Assembly (NCBI RefSeq): GCF_040939455.1
Contig: NC_134106.1
Coordinates: 71,774,001 to 71,838,000, forward strand
Reading direction: 5' to 3'
DNA: 64,000 nucleotides
Origin: Microcebus murinus
Taxonomy: Eukaryota > Chordata > Mammalia > Primates > Cheirogaleidae
Under the pieces are notes generated by a model that searched no databases, had not been told where the DNA came from, and was given only the letters and a program-made list of their open reading frames with translations. Below, piece after piece: positions 11,288-22,441 of this stretch. The first letter of the stretch is position 1, and each line of letters starts with the position of its first letter. A program made the position numbers and the translations under genes.

Positions 11288-12734
11288 CAAACCACACATA
11301 CACAATACAAAACAGCTGCCTGAATGGTTGGCTAAAGAGGGCCCGACTCCCCTTCCCTCACTCTTCCCAGGGCTCCTCCTCCCCCCACGTAGCACACCCT
11401 CCAAAAATAGCTTGCTTTAAAAGGAAGAGGCCGACTGACCCAGTAATAACCAGGTGAGACCCTCACTTGTCAACTAACCTCAAATAAGACACAGCAGGGA
11501 GGAGTGTACAAAAGCTACTTCCCAGCAGGCAGGCGGGATTAGTAAACAAAGAAACATGGCAACTCAGCAGCAGTGACATCTAAACTGGTATTTTTCACTT
11601 CCTTGAGGATACTCCTCCTGCTTACAAATAAATGTGGTGCATGCAGGCCAGCTGGGGAAGGAAGGGGAGCTCTTAGGACCTCCAAGGTGATGATAGCCAA
11701 CACCTCTTTCTCTCAGACAGGGAGCGGGCCCCGGGGTCGGGGGTAGGTGGATGGGAGTTGTCCTTAGGACTCGGACAGTGGGTCAGACCAGTGCTGGGGC
11801 AGACCAGTGGGTCAGACCAGTTTGATTTCCAGTTCAACAGCTTTCCTCTCACAATTCATCTGAAACATGTACCCGGTGCCTATAGCGTACCACAGCACAG
11901 TGCCAGGAAATAAATCCTCAGCCAATGTGAACCCTCTATTAACTGATCATTTTCCTGCATTCCACATTTTAAAAGCAGGACCCAAAGAAAGGTTAGCTTA
12001 TGTTTAAGAATTTATGGTCTTGTCTTTCTTTTTTTCCTTTCCCTGTGTTTTGCTACAGTTGGGGAACATCTTGAGGACAATCCACATTCCTTCCAGTCTC
12101 ATCTACTTCTACATCCCTGACCCAGAACAGACGTCATGCTCCAAATCCCAGTGCTGGGACTTAGCCAGATATTCAGCCATCAAACTAAGATTCTGTCTTG
12201 ATCACCACACTGTGCTTTTTAAATACTAACATTTTTTTTTAAAAAAAATGTACAATGTAGAAATAAAATGTATTCTGCATAGCCATCAGTTATTCAGAAA
12301 TTGTTGTTGAAGTAGGACTTTCTTTTCCCCATGCAGTGAATTGAGGTTTTTGTCTATTAATGCCAAAATGGGTAGAAAGCTCTGGATATATTTAGCCATC
12401 ATTCTTGGCCTTGGCCAAAATTATGTCCAGGGACAATGAGGCAACACCTGCTCCTTAGAATAATGCTTCAAAAACTGCCATATTCTCCTAAGAAGTCAGA
12501 GAGCAACCTCTGTGTCCCCCCTCCAACAGGGTGCACATGAACATACTCTCCCCAGTTTGAAATTCATTCATGTCTACGCCTTGATTTGCCTGTGAAGAAA
12601 ACAAAAGGAGGCAAGCAGGCAAGTCATGCCCCCACACCCCATGTGTGAGCCCCCACACCCCATGAAGATATCAACTAGATTCTAACAAGGCCAACTTGCT
12701 GTTGCAGAGTATCTCTTCCTTAATTCTATTTTAT
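11286..12734. other. Intronic DNA, nothing recognised
   Basis: Single-copy-looking sequence. A GGGTCAGACCAGT phrase recurs at about 11780 and 11811. A T8/A8 stretch lies at about 12231-12248. No coding or RNA gene is supported. Confidence 0.4.
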
Positions 12735-12895
12735 TGTTTTGTTTTGAGACAATGTCTCTGTTGCCCGACTGGAGTGCAATGGCACTATCATTGCTCACTG
12801 CAGCCTCAAACTCCTGGGCTCAAGCAATCCTCCCCACCTCAGCCTCCCTAGTAGCAAATAGCTGAGACTGGGTTTACAGGCACATGCCACTGTCA
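12735..12895 (-). mobile_element. Alu fragment (one arm), antisense
   Basis: TTTTGAGACAATGTCTCTGT through GGCTCAAGCAATCCTCCCCA to CAGGCACATGCCACTG covers one reverse Alu arm. It is diverged and ends abruptly. Confidence 0.75.
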
Positions 12896-12904
12896 AGGTT
12901 GAGT

Positions 12905-13030
12905 GAAGGGGCAAAGGGCATTGGACTAAAAATCCAGAGCCTGTTTTCTTCACCAGCTCATCTTGTGTCCTTGGGCAAGGCACATGCCCTCTGCAGTTTT
13001 ATAGATGAGAGGGAGGACTAGATCAGTGGT
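12905..13030 (+). mobile_element. MIR fragment
   Basis: GGGCATTGGACTAAAAATCC, then GTGTCCTTGGGCAAGGCACA and TTTTATAGATGAGAGGGAGG follow the sense MIR core order. Confidence 0.6.
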
Positions 13031-13218
13031 TTTTACTAGCAGTAAAGCCTATATATTTTTCCAAATTATATTTTATCTAGGACCCTAATATACAAAAGAG
13101 GAGCTGCTTGTGCTGAATCAGAGCTGGGAAGCCCAGAGCCCACCCACTGGGTGGCCCTCAAGGAACCCAGTTTGAAAACCCCAGGAGTAGATTAAGTCTG
13201 ATAGACTCTTGCACAGTT

Positions 13219-13562
13219 TTGTTTGTTTGTTTGTTTGTTTTTTTGAGACAGAGTCTCACTCTGTTGTTCAGGCTAGAGTGAGTTCCGTGGCGTCAGCCTA
13301 GCTCACAGCAACCTCAAACTCCTAGGCTCAAACGATCCTACTGCCTTAGCCTCCCAAGTAGCTGGGACTACAGGCATGCACCACCATGCCCAGCTAATTT
13401 TTTTCTATATATATTAGTTGGCCAATTAATTTCTTTCTATTTATAGTAAAGACGGGGTCTCGCTCTTGCTGAGGCTGGTTTTGAACTCCTGACCTCGAGC
13501 AATCCGCCCACCTCGGCCTCCCAGAGTGCTAGGATTACAGGCGTGAGCCACTGCGTCCGGCC
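13219..13562 (-). mobile_element. Strepsirrhine-type Alu, full length, antisense
   Basis: Reverse dimeric Alu from a (TTTG)n tail to GAGCCACTGCGTCCGGCC with the ATATATTAGTTGGCCAATTA middle. TTGCACAGTT at 13209-13218 and 13564-13573 forms the target duplication. Confidence 0.95.
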
Positions 13563-13639
13563 ATTGCACAGTTCTTATATCCTCTCATAGGGTACTTAAA
13601 AAGGACATAAGAGGGAATCATCACTGATTTAGTGCCTTC

Positions 13640-13790
13640 CGTGGTGCTTGGTCATTGAAATCTTTATAATAGCAACATGAGGTTAAGTAGCTTGTGAACT
13701 AGGATCTGTTGTAATCTGAACTGGGATGTGTTGGTAAGAGACAGAACTAGGATTTGAACCATGGGTTTTATGACTCCAAACACCGTATTC
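13640..13790 (-). mobile_element. MIR fragment, antisense
   Basis: GAGGTTAAGTAGCTTGTGAA followed by GAACTAGGATTTGAACCATG and GACTCCAAACACC is the reverse MIR core. Confidence 0.6.
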
Positions 13791-15389
13791 CTACCCCTTG
13801 TTAAGAAGTTCCTCTAGCTATGTGGAATATTGGGCTGAATCAAAAATTTCCTTGAATTGTAAATATATGTGCATCTATATTTACAATGGGAGCATAGGGG
13901 AAAATTCTTTGAAGAATATACCCACCAAAATCATCACTAGTTATCTCTTTGTGATAGTAGTGTGGATGATTTTCAGTCCATCTATATTTTCTAATTTTCC
14001 TATGATGAACAAATATAATTTACATGGAACAGATATTGCTTAAAAATTGTATTAATAATTCATAATAAATACACTCATGTCCGGTTTCTATAAGGAATTA
14101 GGGAGGGAGAATAGGTGGTATCCCTAATCTGCTGGAGTGGACGGTGGGAATAACCACCCCAAAACTCACCAACTCTCCCTTGGGCCAGGCTGACCTAAGG
14201 AGCAATTCTCATGTCATTTAAGTCCTCTGAAGTCTCAGTTCTGGGAAGTGTGATTGTTTTAGAAAGAAATAGCAAGTCCCTAAGACAAGACCCCTCCAAA
14301 ATATATGGCCCTCCTATCCACCCACATCAGCTGCCTGGTGTAGAAACGGGAAGGGAGCTGCTATTACAATAAAACTAAAGATGGACACGTGACCCAGGAC
14401 CAGCCCAGTAGGGCCTATGGAGAGTGCCAGTGAAGCCAATTAAACTCTCCTGCCCCACCCTGAGGGCTCCCCAGAAGCCACTGGCAATTTCGAAGATCAC
14501 AGGCTACTTAAGGAGAGAAAATACCACCCTGAAGGCAAGACAAGCTTTAGGCAAGGCTTGTCAGCCTCTTCCCTGTATTATTCATGACAGCTCTGCTGTC
14601 AGAAATCTTCTAAATATTTAACATGCCACCCCAAGGTACAGCGCAAGCCCCCAGCACTCAGCGACAGCTGTAGAGAGGGCTTCATGGAATGACTTGGGGC
14701 CTGAGAGGTGCAGACACTGGCTTTGGGAGGAAAGCCCAGAATGGTGGCCAGGAGACAATGCTGAGATGACTTCAAAAGGCTGCCCCTGACTGCTTCTTTG
14801 AAAATCAGTAAAGAAGGGAAGGAGATGGGAGGAGTTTCAAAACATGGGGAGTGATCACGCACATTCAATGGGAGCCCCTCTTTCTCAAACAAAGGAAAAA
14901 CCTGAAGTGCCCCCCACCCCACACCCATTTCAGCCCCAGCTCCCCTGAGCAGGTGCCCAGGATGGTTAGGGAAGAACAGGGACTGGAACAGCCCTGTCTA
15001 TCTCCAAAGGAGAATAAATCCGTGAGGGAAGCTCTTCAAATGTCTATGGGTCCTTGGGCTTGAAAACGAAAAATGCCCCCTAGAACAACCTCCAATGACT
15101 TCAGACAGACCTCACCCCAGATGACTCTGCGCTCTCCCGCAAGGCCTGGGAGGTGTCACGGCCACCATCCTAGTGGCTATCTGTCACTTGGAAATTTACC
15201 TGTGCATTCCTGGAGACGCCTGCCCCTGTCTCTCAAACCCCTGCAAAAGGAATCAGACCAGGGGGACGCTAAACATCAACTCCAAGATTCATATACGTCC
15301 TCCTACTTCCCACCTGCCTTTGCCGCTGTCGATTTGAAACACCTTAAAAAGGAGTAATTTTTTCAACCCAATTGGGAGCCCGCCTCTAT
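13791..15389. other. Intron 1 DNA next to the CpG island
   Basis: AT-rich to about 14100, then GC-moderate. No repeat is confidently named. Open frames at 14424-14621, 14599-14928 and 15073-15357 show no recognisable protein. Confidence 0.4.
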
Positions 15390-15767
15390 CTCTCCGCCCG
15401 TCTCCGCGCTGACTCCTCCAGGCAGCGCCCGGGCTGTCATTTTCACCTGACAAAAGCTTGGCGGCAGGGCGCGGCGACAGGCGACCCCACATTTTTCCCC
15501 AAGCAGAGAGACGCGTGTCCCCGTGTCGCACCCATTCGGGGCCTCTGCGAATACGACCGACCCGAGGGAACAAAGCAGCCGGGCGCGGCGAGGCACAGCC
15601 CCGGGCGGAGCCCTCGTGCGTCCCAGCCCTCGGCGCCCCGCCCGCCGGTCCCCCGCGCCCCGGCCCAGCTCCCCACTAGCTGCCGCCCGCACCCGCGGCG
15701 CTCCGGGCAGCAGCCGCGTCCTGCGCCGCCCGCCGGTTCACTGGCGTCCTCGGCAGCTACTGTACCT

Positions 15768-15801
15768 GCTAAATTTAGCGGCCCCCGGGTATTATTAATA
15801 G
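15768..15801. promoter_or_regulatory. Two MEF2-type sites in the CpG island
   Basis: GCTAAATTTAGC at 15768-15779 is a perfect 12-bp palindrome whose core CTAAATTTAG matches the MEF2 consensus YTAWWWWTAR. At 15792-15801 the minus strand reads CTATTAATAA, a second match. The centres are about 23 bp apart, roughly two helical turns. Both are islands of A/T inside very GC-rich sequence, 100-165 bp downstream of the start codon within intron 1. MEF2 factors act in neurons and muscle. The matches are seen directly; binding is inferred. Confidence 0.5.
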
Positions 15802-15901
15802 CCCGAGCGACTGGGGCCGGGCGCTGCAGGGGCGCGCGCAGCCCCGGGGCCGGGGGCGGGGAAGGAGGGGAAGGAGGGACGCGGGGAAGAAGGCCACTTA
15901 C

Positions 15902-15933
15902 ACCACCAGCCTGGAGATGATCCATGACACCAT
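15902..15933 (-). CDS. REEP1: REEP1 coding exon 1 (first 32 nt of the CDS)
   Basis: Read on the minus strand, the ATG at 15933-15931 begins MVSWIISRLVV; the last codon is completed across the splice. The exon ends at 15902 after 32 coding bases and is followed at once by GTAAGTGG, a consensus donor, so the intron interrupts codon 11 after its second base. This N-terminus and a short first coding exon are known for REEP1 and its close paralogue REEP2, integral ER proteins with hairpin membrane segments that shape tubular ER and link it to microtubules; REEP1 loss causes hereditary spastic paraplegia SPG31. The start context is strong (G at -3 and +4), and no other ATG lies on this strand for 285 nt upstream, so this is the likely first AUG. 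REEP1 is chosen over REEP2 because no exon 2 is visible in 15.9 kb, whereas REEP2 is a compact gene. The exon lies in a CpG island. The family call is near certain; the paralogue is inferred. Confidence 0.88.
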
Positions 15934-16230
15934 GGCGGGCGGGCGGGCGCGGCCCGGGCGGCGCGGCGCGGCTGGGCTGCGGGCGGCGCGGGCGGCTGCG
16001 GGGCTCCCGGCACGTCAGTCCGCGCACGGCCGCCGCCGCCAGACTGAGCGCGCCCGCCGCCCTGCCCTGCGTTCGCGCGTCGGCGCAGCCGCGGCACGTT
16101 CCGGCGGCGGCGGCGGCCCCAGCCCCCCGGGGCTCGGCGGGCCCGCGGCGATTGGGCGGCGAGCCGGTCAGGGCACCCGCGCGGCCCGCCCCGCCCCGCT
16201 CGCCCCGGCCCCCGGCTGCATTCGGGCAGG
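15934..16230 (-). promoter_or_regulatory. REEP1: Probable TATA-less core promoter and 5' UTR of REEP1
   Basis: On the minus strand this interval lies directly upstream of the start codon. A CCAAT box (ATTGG on the plus strand) lies at 16151-16155, fused to a GC box (GGGCGG). A CRE-type half site (TGACGT read on minus) lies at 16012-16017. Several further GC boxes are present and no TATA box is seen. Transcription most likely starts between the CCAAT box and the ATG, giving a GC-rich 5' UTR of roughly 50-200 nt without an upstream AUG. The exact start site cannot be read from sequence. Confidence 0.6.
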
Positions 16231-16340
16231 TCCTCCGCGCGCCCTGGCGCACCCGCCCAGCCAAGGGAGTCGTGCGGTGGCCCAGCTGGCGGGGCAGAAT
16301 CCCGCTGCCGCCCCACCCTCAGTGTTACAGGGGGCAAACT

Positions 16341-17971
16341 GAGGTCGCGACCTGGACTTGGGAATCTGTCTGCACCTGAATAGATGGGGTTCTGTCATCC
16401 CGCGTTCAGACAATGCGCTGGCCTCATTAAGGACTTACCTGTGTTCAGACCTGACCTCTTCAATTTAGACCGCGGGGCATTATCTCCGTAAGAAACAAAC
16501 CTGGGCGCCTGTCTCCCGGCTCACAATTCTAGAGTCCTTAAATGATCTGGTCCCTGCCTACAAGCGCCTCCCCACCACCATTGCCCCAATATGCCTTTAG
16601 CTCTTCTCGCGCCTGGCATTTTGGACTTAAATATCTGCCGATTCTTCTTCCCTGTCCACAATTCCGCGCCTCATCATCCTGCTTTGGTTTGATTCAACTC
16701 CTTCTTCAAGGCTTAGGTGAAGGGCTACTTCCCCCTAAGGTCATTCCCTGGGGGCTGTCCCGGGTTCAACCTGGCCAGGACGAGAGCTAGAAGCTTCTAT
16801 TGCACACCAGTGCCTTGCTGAGCCATATTGGAGTCTTAGGCAAAAGGGAAATTGTGCACCCACTGTGAACATTTGTATATATTTTTTTTAATTCTGCATT
16901 AAATATTTATCTTGATTACTGAATTTCATGGTGCCCCTTAAATTTTGGGCCCTCGCTGAGTGCCTCGCTCTGGTCACCCGAATGGCAGCCCTGCAGAGCA
17001 CATTTTCTGTTAACACCGGAAACCCTTTGTCCTCTACTCCTTGGCTCTCTGCTGTTCTCCCTACCCTCCAATAGCTTAGGTCCCTGCGGTGCTCTCTGAG
17101 CGCCCTGCCCTCCTTTGCTGATACTCGTGTCATGTATAATTCAGTGCCAGATGTGAGAGGCACAGGAGAGAGCTTACTACCTTCAGATGTGGCAGAATGA
17201 GTGTGAGTGTGTACCTGCTACAGGCAGAAGATTTTGCTGACAACAAAGGGACTGCAAACGAGACATCCTCTATGATTAAGGGTCTCCAAAGAACCCATAA
17301 AATATCAGTAATAGTGGTTTTTATTGCTGCCTTGACCCAGTTTTGAGGCCTTGCCTGGAAGCTGTTCAGTTTCCCTTCTTGAGCAGTCTATTAACCCTGC
17401 ACCTCCAACCAGTTCCTTTCTCGGGCACTCCAGGCCACTATCCGCCCACCCTAATCAACCCAGGGATGGGTACCAGACAACCAAAGACCGCTCTTGGGCC
17501 CCAGAGCCCACTGAAATTATTCAAATTAGCCAATCCTACCTCTGCCTGCCCTACCTGACCCTTTCCTCCCCTTGGAAACCACAACGAAGGTGCTTCCCTC
17601 TGCCTGTAACTAACCCCAGTGTTTCTCCTGAGCTGCCGTGTGTAGCCTTCTAGGCTTTCCTCAGAAAACTGTGGGTGCACAAAATGATAAAACTCTTTCC
17701 AGTCTCTCTCTCTTGATCTGTGTCTGGCCACCCCATACCTCACTCAAGGTAATGTGGTTAAAACAGTGACCCTCAGGAAAAAGCTTGGAATACTTACTAG
17801 GCAAAGAGAACACCAGAGCTAGACCAGAACAGTACCAAGCAAGTAGGACCTTCCTCAGACCTTCCCTCCTCTCCATCCTTGCCTACCCAACACCCCACAA
17901 GAGGTCAGAAACTGCTGTTAGCCATCTTGCAGGTGGAGGGGATGGATATTGTGCTTCAAAGAGATCCTCTT
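16341..17971. other. Upstream flank of REEP1, nothing recognised
   Basis: GC content falls back after the island. No first exon of a divergent gene can be recognised on the plus strand. A poly-T stretch with AT-rich DNA lies at about 16880-16910. Confidence 0.4.
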
Positions 17972-18364
<393 letters not shown>

Positions 18365-18670
18365 TTAGTGGGAAAATAAAGGAGATGACCATGTGCTGTT
18401 TCCCTCCTGAAGCATGCCTGGTGTGGGTAAACTTTACCTACAAATGGAATCCTCAGGTTTGACTATTGCACAGAACTGGGCATTTTAATTACCAAATGAA
18501 ACTATTCGTGGGGTTAAAATATCTGGAGGTCTTTTTGTTATCTAAGAGGATTAGAAAACTAGTGAGAACAACCCTAGATTTCACACAAGGGTTGGGGAAA
18601 ATCTTGTTCACAGAGCAGGCTTAGATAGGCAGATGAGGGGAAAGAAGAGAGAGAAAAGAAAATTGCTTTC

Positions 18671-18962
18671 TTTCTTTCTTTTTTTTTTTAAGAGATGGGG
18701 TCTCACTCTGTTGCCCAGGCTAGAGTGCAGTGGAACAATCATAGTTCACTGCAACCTCAAACTCCTGGACTCCAGGACTCTTGCCTCAGCCTCCTGAGTA
18801 GTTAGGTATGTTACCACCACACCCCAATAATTTTTAAATTTTTTCGTAGAGATGGGGTCTCATTATGTCACCCAGAATGTCTTAAACTCCTGGCCTCAAG
18901 TGATCCTCCCACCTCAGCCTTCCAAAGTGCTGGGATTATAGGCATGAGCCACCGTGCCCAGC
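18671..18962 (-). mobile_element. Old Alu (AluJ-like), antisense
   Basis: Reverse Alu from a T-rich tail, GAGATGGGGTCTCACTCTGT, to CATGAGCCACCGTGCCCAGC, without the strepsirrhine middle insert. Confidence 0.85.
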
Positions 18963-20018
18963 TGAAGGTCTATTTTTTAACTGCATTCTATCTCTTTCAG
19001 TGGAACTGTTACTAACATTGTATTGCTTCATCTTGGACTTTCTCCTATTTGTCCTTGACCCTGGAAAACATGGAGCTGAGGAATGGGCTCAGCCTTCTAG
19101 ACAACGGAACTCTTACAACTCGTATCAGTTGTTCCACTTAAAGTTCTTTTTCAAATGAACTGCTTCTATAGCAGATGCTTCTTACCTGTTTTTGCTCTGC
19201 GCCCTTCCCCTTTCTTCTGGGAAGAGCTCTACGTTGTTTATTGGGGAATGAGTCACCCTATACTCCAACCTTAGAAATTGATTTTCTCATATGTCCTCAC
19301 TATCTTGATTGGTTCATAAGTGGGGCCAAAGTTCTTCCTTAGGATTTTTTATATCAAAAATAGGAAAAAGAGACTTCCTCGTCATCCAGGAAACATTAAT
19401 CCTAATCATTAACCCTAAACAACAATCCTAAAGCACGAATCCATAGGAATCATCCTCCCATTGTAAATAACTAGAAAAACAGGAAAAAATGTATGAAACA
19501 ACCGTTTTCAAGCATTGGACAACAGACAACACAGGGTGGTGGTAACTAAGAAGAGAAGCAAATGAGGTGAGCCTTACCTTAGTTCTAGCTTATTGTCTCA
19601 GGATCATTTCCAGGCATCACTGCAGGGATGGAGAATCCAAGCAGAGCCCAGGAATTTCACAAAATACAGGAGCGGAGATCAGAGTTCAGACAGAGTGGGA
19701 AAGACAGAGTGGCAAGAATGTGTGAAGCAGAGTATGAGAGGAGGGAGGTGATTAGAGAGAGCTGCAGAGGTCCGCACAGCAGTCACCTCAGGTTGTTAGC
19801 TGAATACTGTCGTGAGCATGCATTGGGGAAATTCCATGAGGCCTGGGGAAGAACTAGAAAGCAGTATGCCAAACAACTGCTGGAGCTTAACAGGGCTGGG
19901 AGTAGTCTTCATACTAGCTAAAACAGAGACCTCTTAGGCACAAAGCATTGGATAGAGTCCTTAGAAGGGTATCATCTTAGTAGGGGAGCTAATTAGCCCT
20001 AAAATAAATACTGATCTG
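18963..20018. other. Intergenic DNA; possible LTR-like stretch 19600-19930
   Basis: The part at 19200-19280 is similar to 20945-21030 (see findings). At 19640-19920 a purine-rich block includes CACCTCAGGTTGTTAGCTGA and AAATTCCATGAGGCCTGGGG, phrases I associate with an old LTR but cannot name. A 97-codon open frame there (19628-19921) matches no protein I know. Confidence 0.35.
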
Positions 20019-20352
20019 GGCCCAGCGCAGTGGCTCATGCCTGTAATCCTAGCACTCTGGGAGACCAAGGCGGGCAGATCACTCAAGGTCAGGAGTTCCA
20101 GACCAGCCTGAGCAAGAGTGAGACTCTGTCTCTACTAAAAGTAGAAAGAAATTATTGGTCCACTAAAAATATATAGAAAAAATTAGCCAGGCATGGTGAC
20201 ACATGCCTGTAGTCCCAGCTACTCGGGAGGCTGAGGCAGGAGGATTGCATGAGCCCAGGAGTTTGAGGTTGCTGTGAGCTAGGCTGATGCCACGGCACTC
20301 TAGCCCAGGCAGTGGAGTGAGACTCCATCTAAAATAACTAACTAAATAAATA
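20019..20352 (+). mobile_element. Strepsirrhine-type Alu, full length
   Basis: Sense Alu from GGCCCAGCGCAGTGGCTC to AGTGAGACTCCATCTAAAAT. TACTGATCTGG precedes it and recurs near 20359-20369 as the target duplication. Confidence 0.93.
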
Positions 20353-20439
20353 TATACATACTGATCTGGAACTGCCTTAACAAAACTTAAAAACAAGCTT
20401 CCAAAGGATCAAACTGATATCAAGTAACTTAACTGTACT

Positions 20440-21545
20440 TAGGGGGGAAAAAGTCCAACATTCTTTAAAAAAAAACAAGAACAAAATTCAACACCCAATA
20501 AGGTAAAATTCACAATGCACAGCATGTGAACAGTGATTATCAGGCATGCAAAGAACATGACTCATAGGTAGATGAAAAATCAATCATTAGAAACAGATCA
20601 AGAAATGACAGAAATAATGTAATAAGAAGACAAGGACCCTAAATTATATAATATTTGAAAAACATTTCACCAAAGAAAAAATACACATGGCAAAACAAAA
20701 AGTATATGAAAAGATGTTCAACATTATTAATCATTAGGGAAATGCAAATTGAAATTACAATAAGATATCATTGCATACCTATAAGAATAGCTAAAATTAA
20801 AAAGACTAATCATACTGTGTTCTGGCAAGGATGTGAAGTAACTGAAATTCTCATATACTGCTGGTGGGAATGTTAAATGGTACAACTGCTTTGGAAAAAT
20901 GGTTTTCCATATGTCCAAAAAAAATGGACTTTTTTTTAGCCTAAAACTCTTCCTTTTTCTTCTGGGAAGAACTCTCTATTTTTTATTGGCAAATGATTCT
21001 CCCCATTCTCCAACCTTAGAACCTTAGAAAATGGTCTGACAGCTTCTTTTACAATGAAATGTATACTCACGTATGACTTAGAAATTCCACTCTTTAGATA
21101 TTGTCTATAGCAGCTTTATTCATAATGGCCCCAAACTGGAAAGAAACCAAATGTTCATCAACTGGTGAATGGATAAACAAATTATGGTGTATCCATACAA
21201 TGGAATACTACTCAGCAATAAAAAGGAACTACCTATGCTTGAAACAACATAGGTGATTTCATTTATATGAAATTCTAGAACCGACAAAACCATAGTAACC
21301 AAAAGGGGATCTGTGGTTTCCAGATGTCAGGGGTGTGGGAAGGCGATTGATTGCAAAAGGACAAGAGAGAACTTTTTTGGGTGATGGAAAAAATTCTATA
21401 TCCTAATTGTGGTGGTAGTTATCAACCAAAAACATTTGTTAAAACTCATCAAACTTTACATTTAGCATTGGCAGGTTTTGTTATATGTAAATTATACATA
21501 TGTAAAGCCAAGTAAAAATTTTAGAAAAAATATTTTTGTATGACA
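20440..21545 (+). mobile_element. Old L1 3' part (L1M type)
   Basis: Sense L1 ORF2 end and 3' UTR: AATGCAAATTGAAATTACAA, CAAATGTTCATCAACTGGTG, ATACAATGGAATACTACTCA and GTGATGGAAAAAATTCTATA, ending near 21545. It is interrupted at about 20903-21028 by a segment that is not L1 and resembles 19200-19280. There is no intact reading frame. Confidence 0.8.
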
Positions 21546-22441
21546 CAGTATGTAAAGCTCTGCAGTTGTAGATAGCCATATTTTTATTGGCCTTTTTCTT
21601 ATTGATTTATTTTCAAATTTTTATATATTGAAAAATTAGCCCTTTGTCTGCCATCCACATCAAAATGTTTTTCCCAGGTTGTCATTTTTTCTTCAGACAT
21701 TATTCATGGTATTTTTTCTTTACAAAGTGTTCAAAATTTTATGTGTCCTATTTGTGTATATTTTATGCCTTGTAAGGTTTGTATTTTGCTTATATAGGTC
21801 TCTCCTACACTAAAATTAAATATTTTTAATTTTTTTCTGCCTTTGTGATTTTAATTTTAATTTCATACCTTTTATGTTATAGTCTCTCTGGAATTAATTT
21901 CAGTGTATGAGTTAGTGGGCTGTCCTAACACCATTTACTGAATAATGCAAGGTTTTCTCCCTTAATTTGAAAGGCCATCTCTATCATATGTTCCTTTATA
22001 TGTCAAGGCCTATTCCTGAACTCTATTCTGTTCATACATCCACTCATGAGTCATTACCAAGCAGTTTTCATTACCATAGCCTTTTATAATATATTTCACT
22101 ATTTAGTTCATTACTGTAGCTTTTTATAATATATTTCACTATTTAGTAGGGATAGTCTCTTCACTTGCTTTCAGAATTTTTCTTGTTATTCCTGTCATTT
22201 AAACTTTCCTAATCTTTAGAGTCATATTATCTCATTTCAAAAAATTCTGATTGTCATTTTTAATTGAAGTGAGATTAAGTTTGTAGATTAATTTCCTGAG
22301 AATTGTCATCATTACAATATTTGGCTTCTTACCCAACAGCAGAGTATTCATTTTCACTTATTCAGATTTGCTTTTATGTTCTTCATAGGACTTGAATTTT
22401 TTTCTTCAAGTAGCTCTTCCACATTTATTTATTTATTTATT
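21546..22441 (-). mobile_element. Old L1 fragment, antisense
   Basis: ATTAGCCCTTTGTCTGCCAT, TTCATACATCCACTCATGAG and GCAGTTTTCATTACCATAGC are reverse-strand L1 text. A 40-bp tandem duplication lies at 22067-22147. It meets the sense L1 tail-to-tail near 21545. Confidence 0.65.

Larger units (their letters stand above)
1..15901 (-). other. REEP1: Start of REEP1 intron 1 (continues past the window edge)
   Basis: Everything 3' of the exon 1 donor on the minus strand up to the window edge is read as intron. The donor GTAAGT begins at 15901. I looked for the conserved REEP exon 2 coding sequence in antisense and did not see it. The intron is filled with old L1, Alu, MLT1 LTR, MIR and MER5A copies listed separately. 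The assignment rests on exon 1 and the absence of any other exon. Confidence 0.75.
15390..16340. promoter_or_regulatory. REEP1: CpG island over REEP1 promoter and exon 1
   Basis: This roughly 950 bp block is very GC-rich and dense in CpG, in contrast to the AT-rich, CpG-poor DNA on both sides. It spans the start of intron 1, exon 1, the 5' UTR and the promoter. A short CGG run lies at 16102-16116, and GGGC-type runs abut the start codon. Its long open frames on both strands are a by-product of GC content and are not called as genes. Such islands usually mark broadly active, TATA-less promoters, often unmethylated in the germ line. Confidence 0.9.

Noticed and set aside
11182..11457. Open frames rich in Thr-His or Val-Cys
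   Set aside because: They are translations of the CA/GT microsatellite. The same holds at 32193-32378 and 62335-62736.
15902..15933. REEP2 as the identity of the exon
   Set aside because: The same eleven residues begin REEP2, but that gene is compact and its second exon should lie within a few kb, which is not seen. It remains the main alternative.
15372..16379. Many long overlapping open frames on both strands (up to 273 codons)
   Set aside because: They coincide with the CpG island, where stop codons are rare by composition. They read as Arg/Pro/Gly/Ala-rich low complexity, and the true coding exon here is only 32 nt on the minus strand.
19628..19921. 97-codon open frame starting MENPSRAQEF
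   Set aside because: Purine-rich DNA with LTR-like phrases, no recognisable domain and no neighbouring splice signals that I can support.
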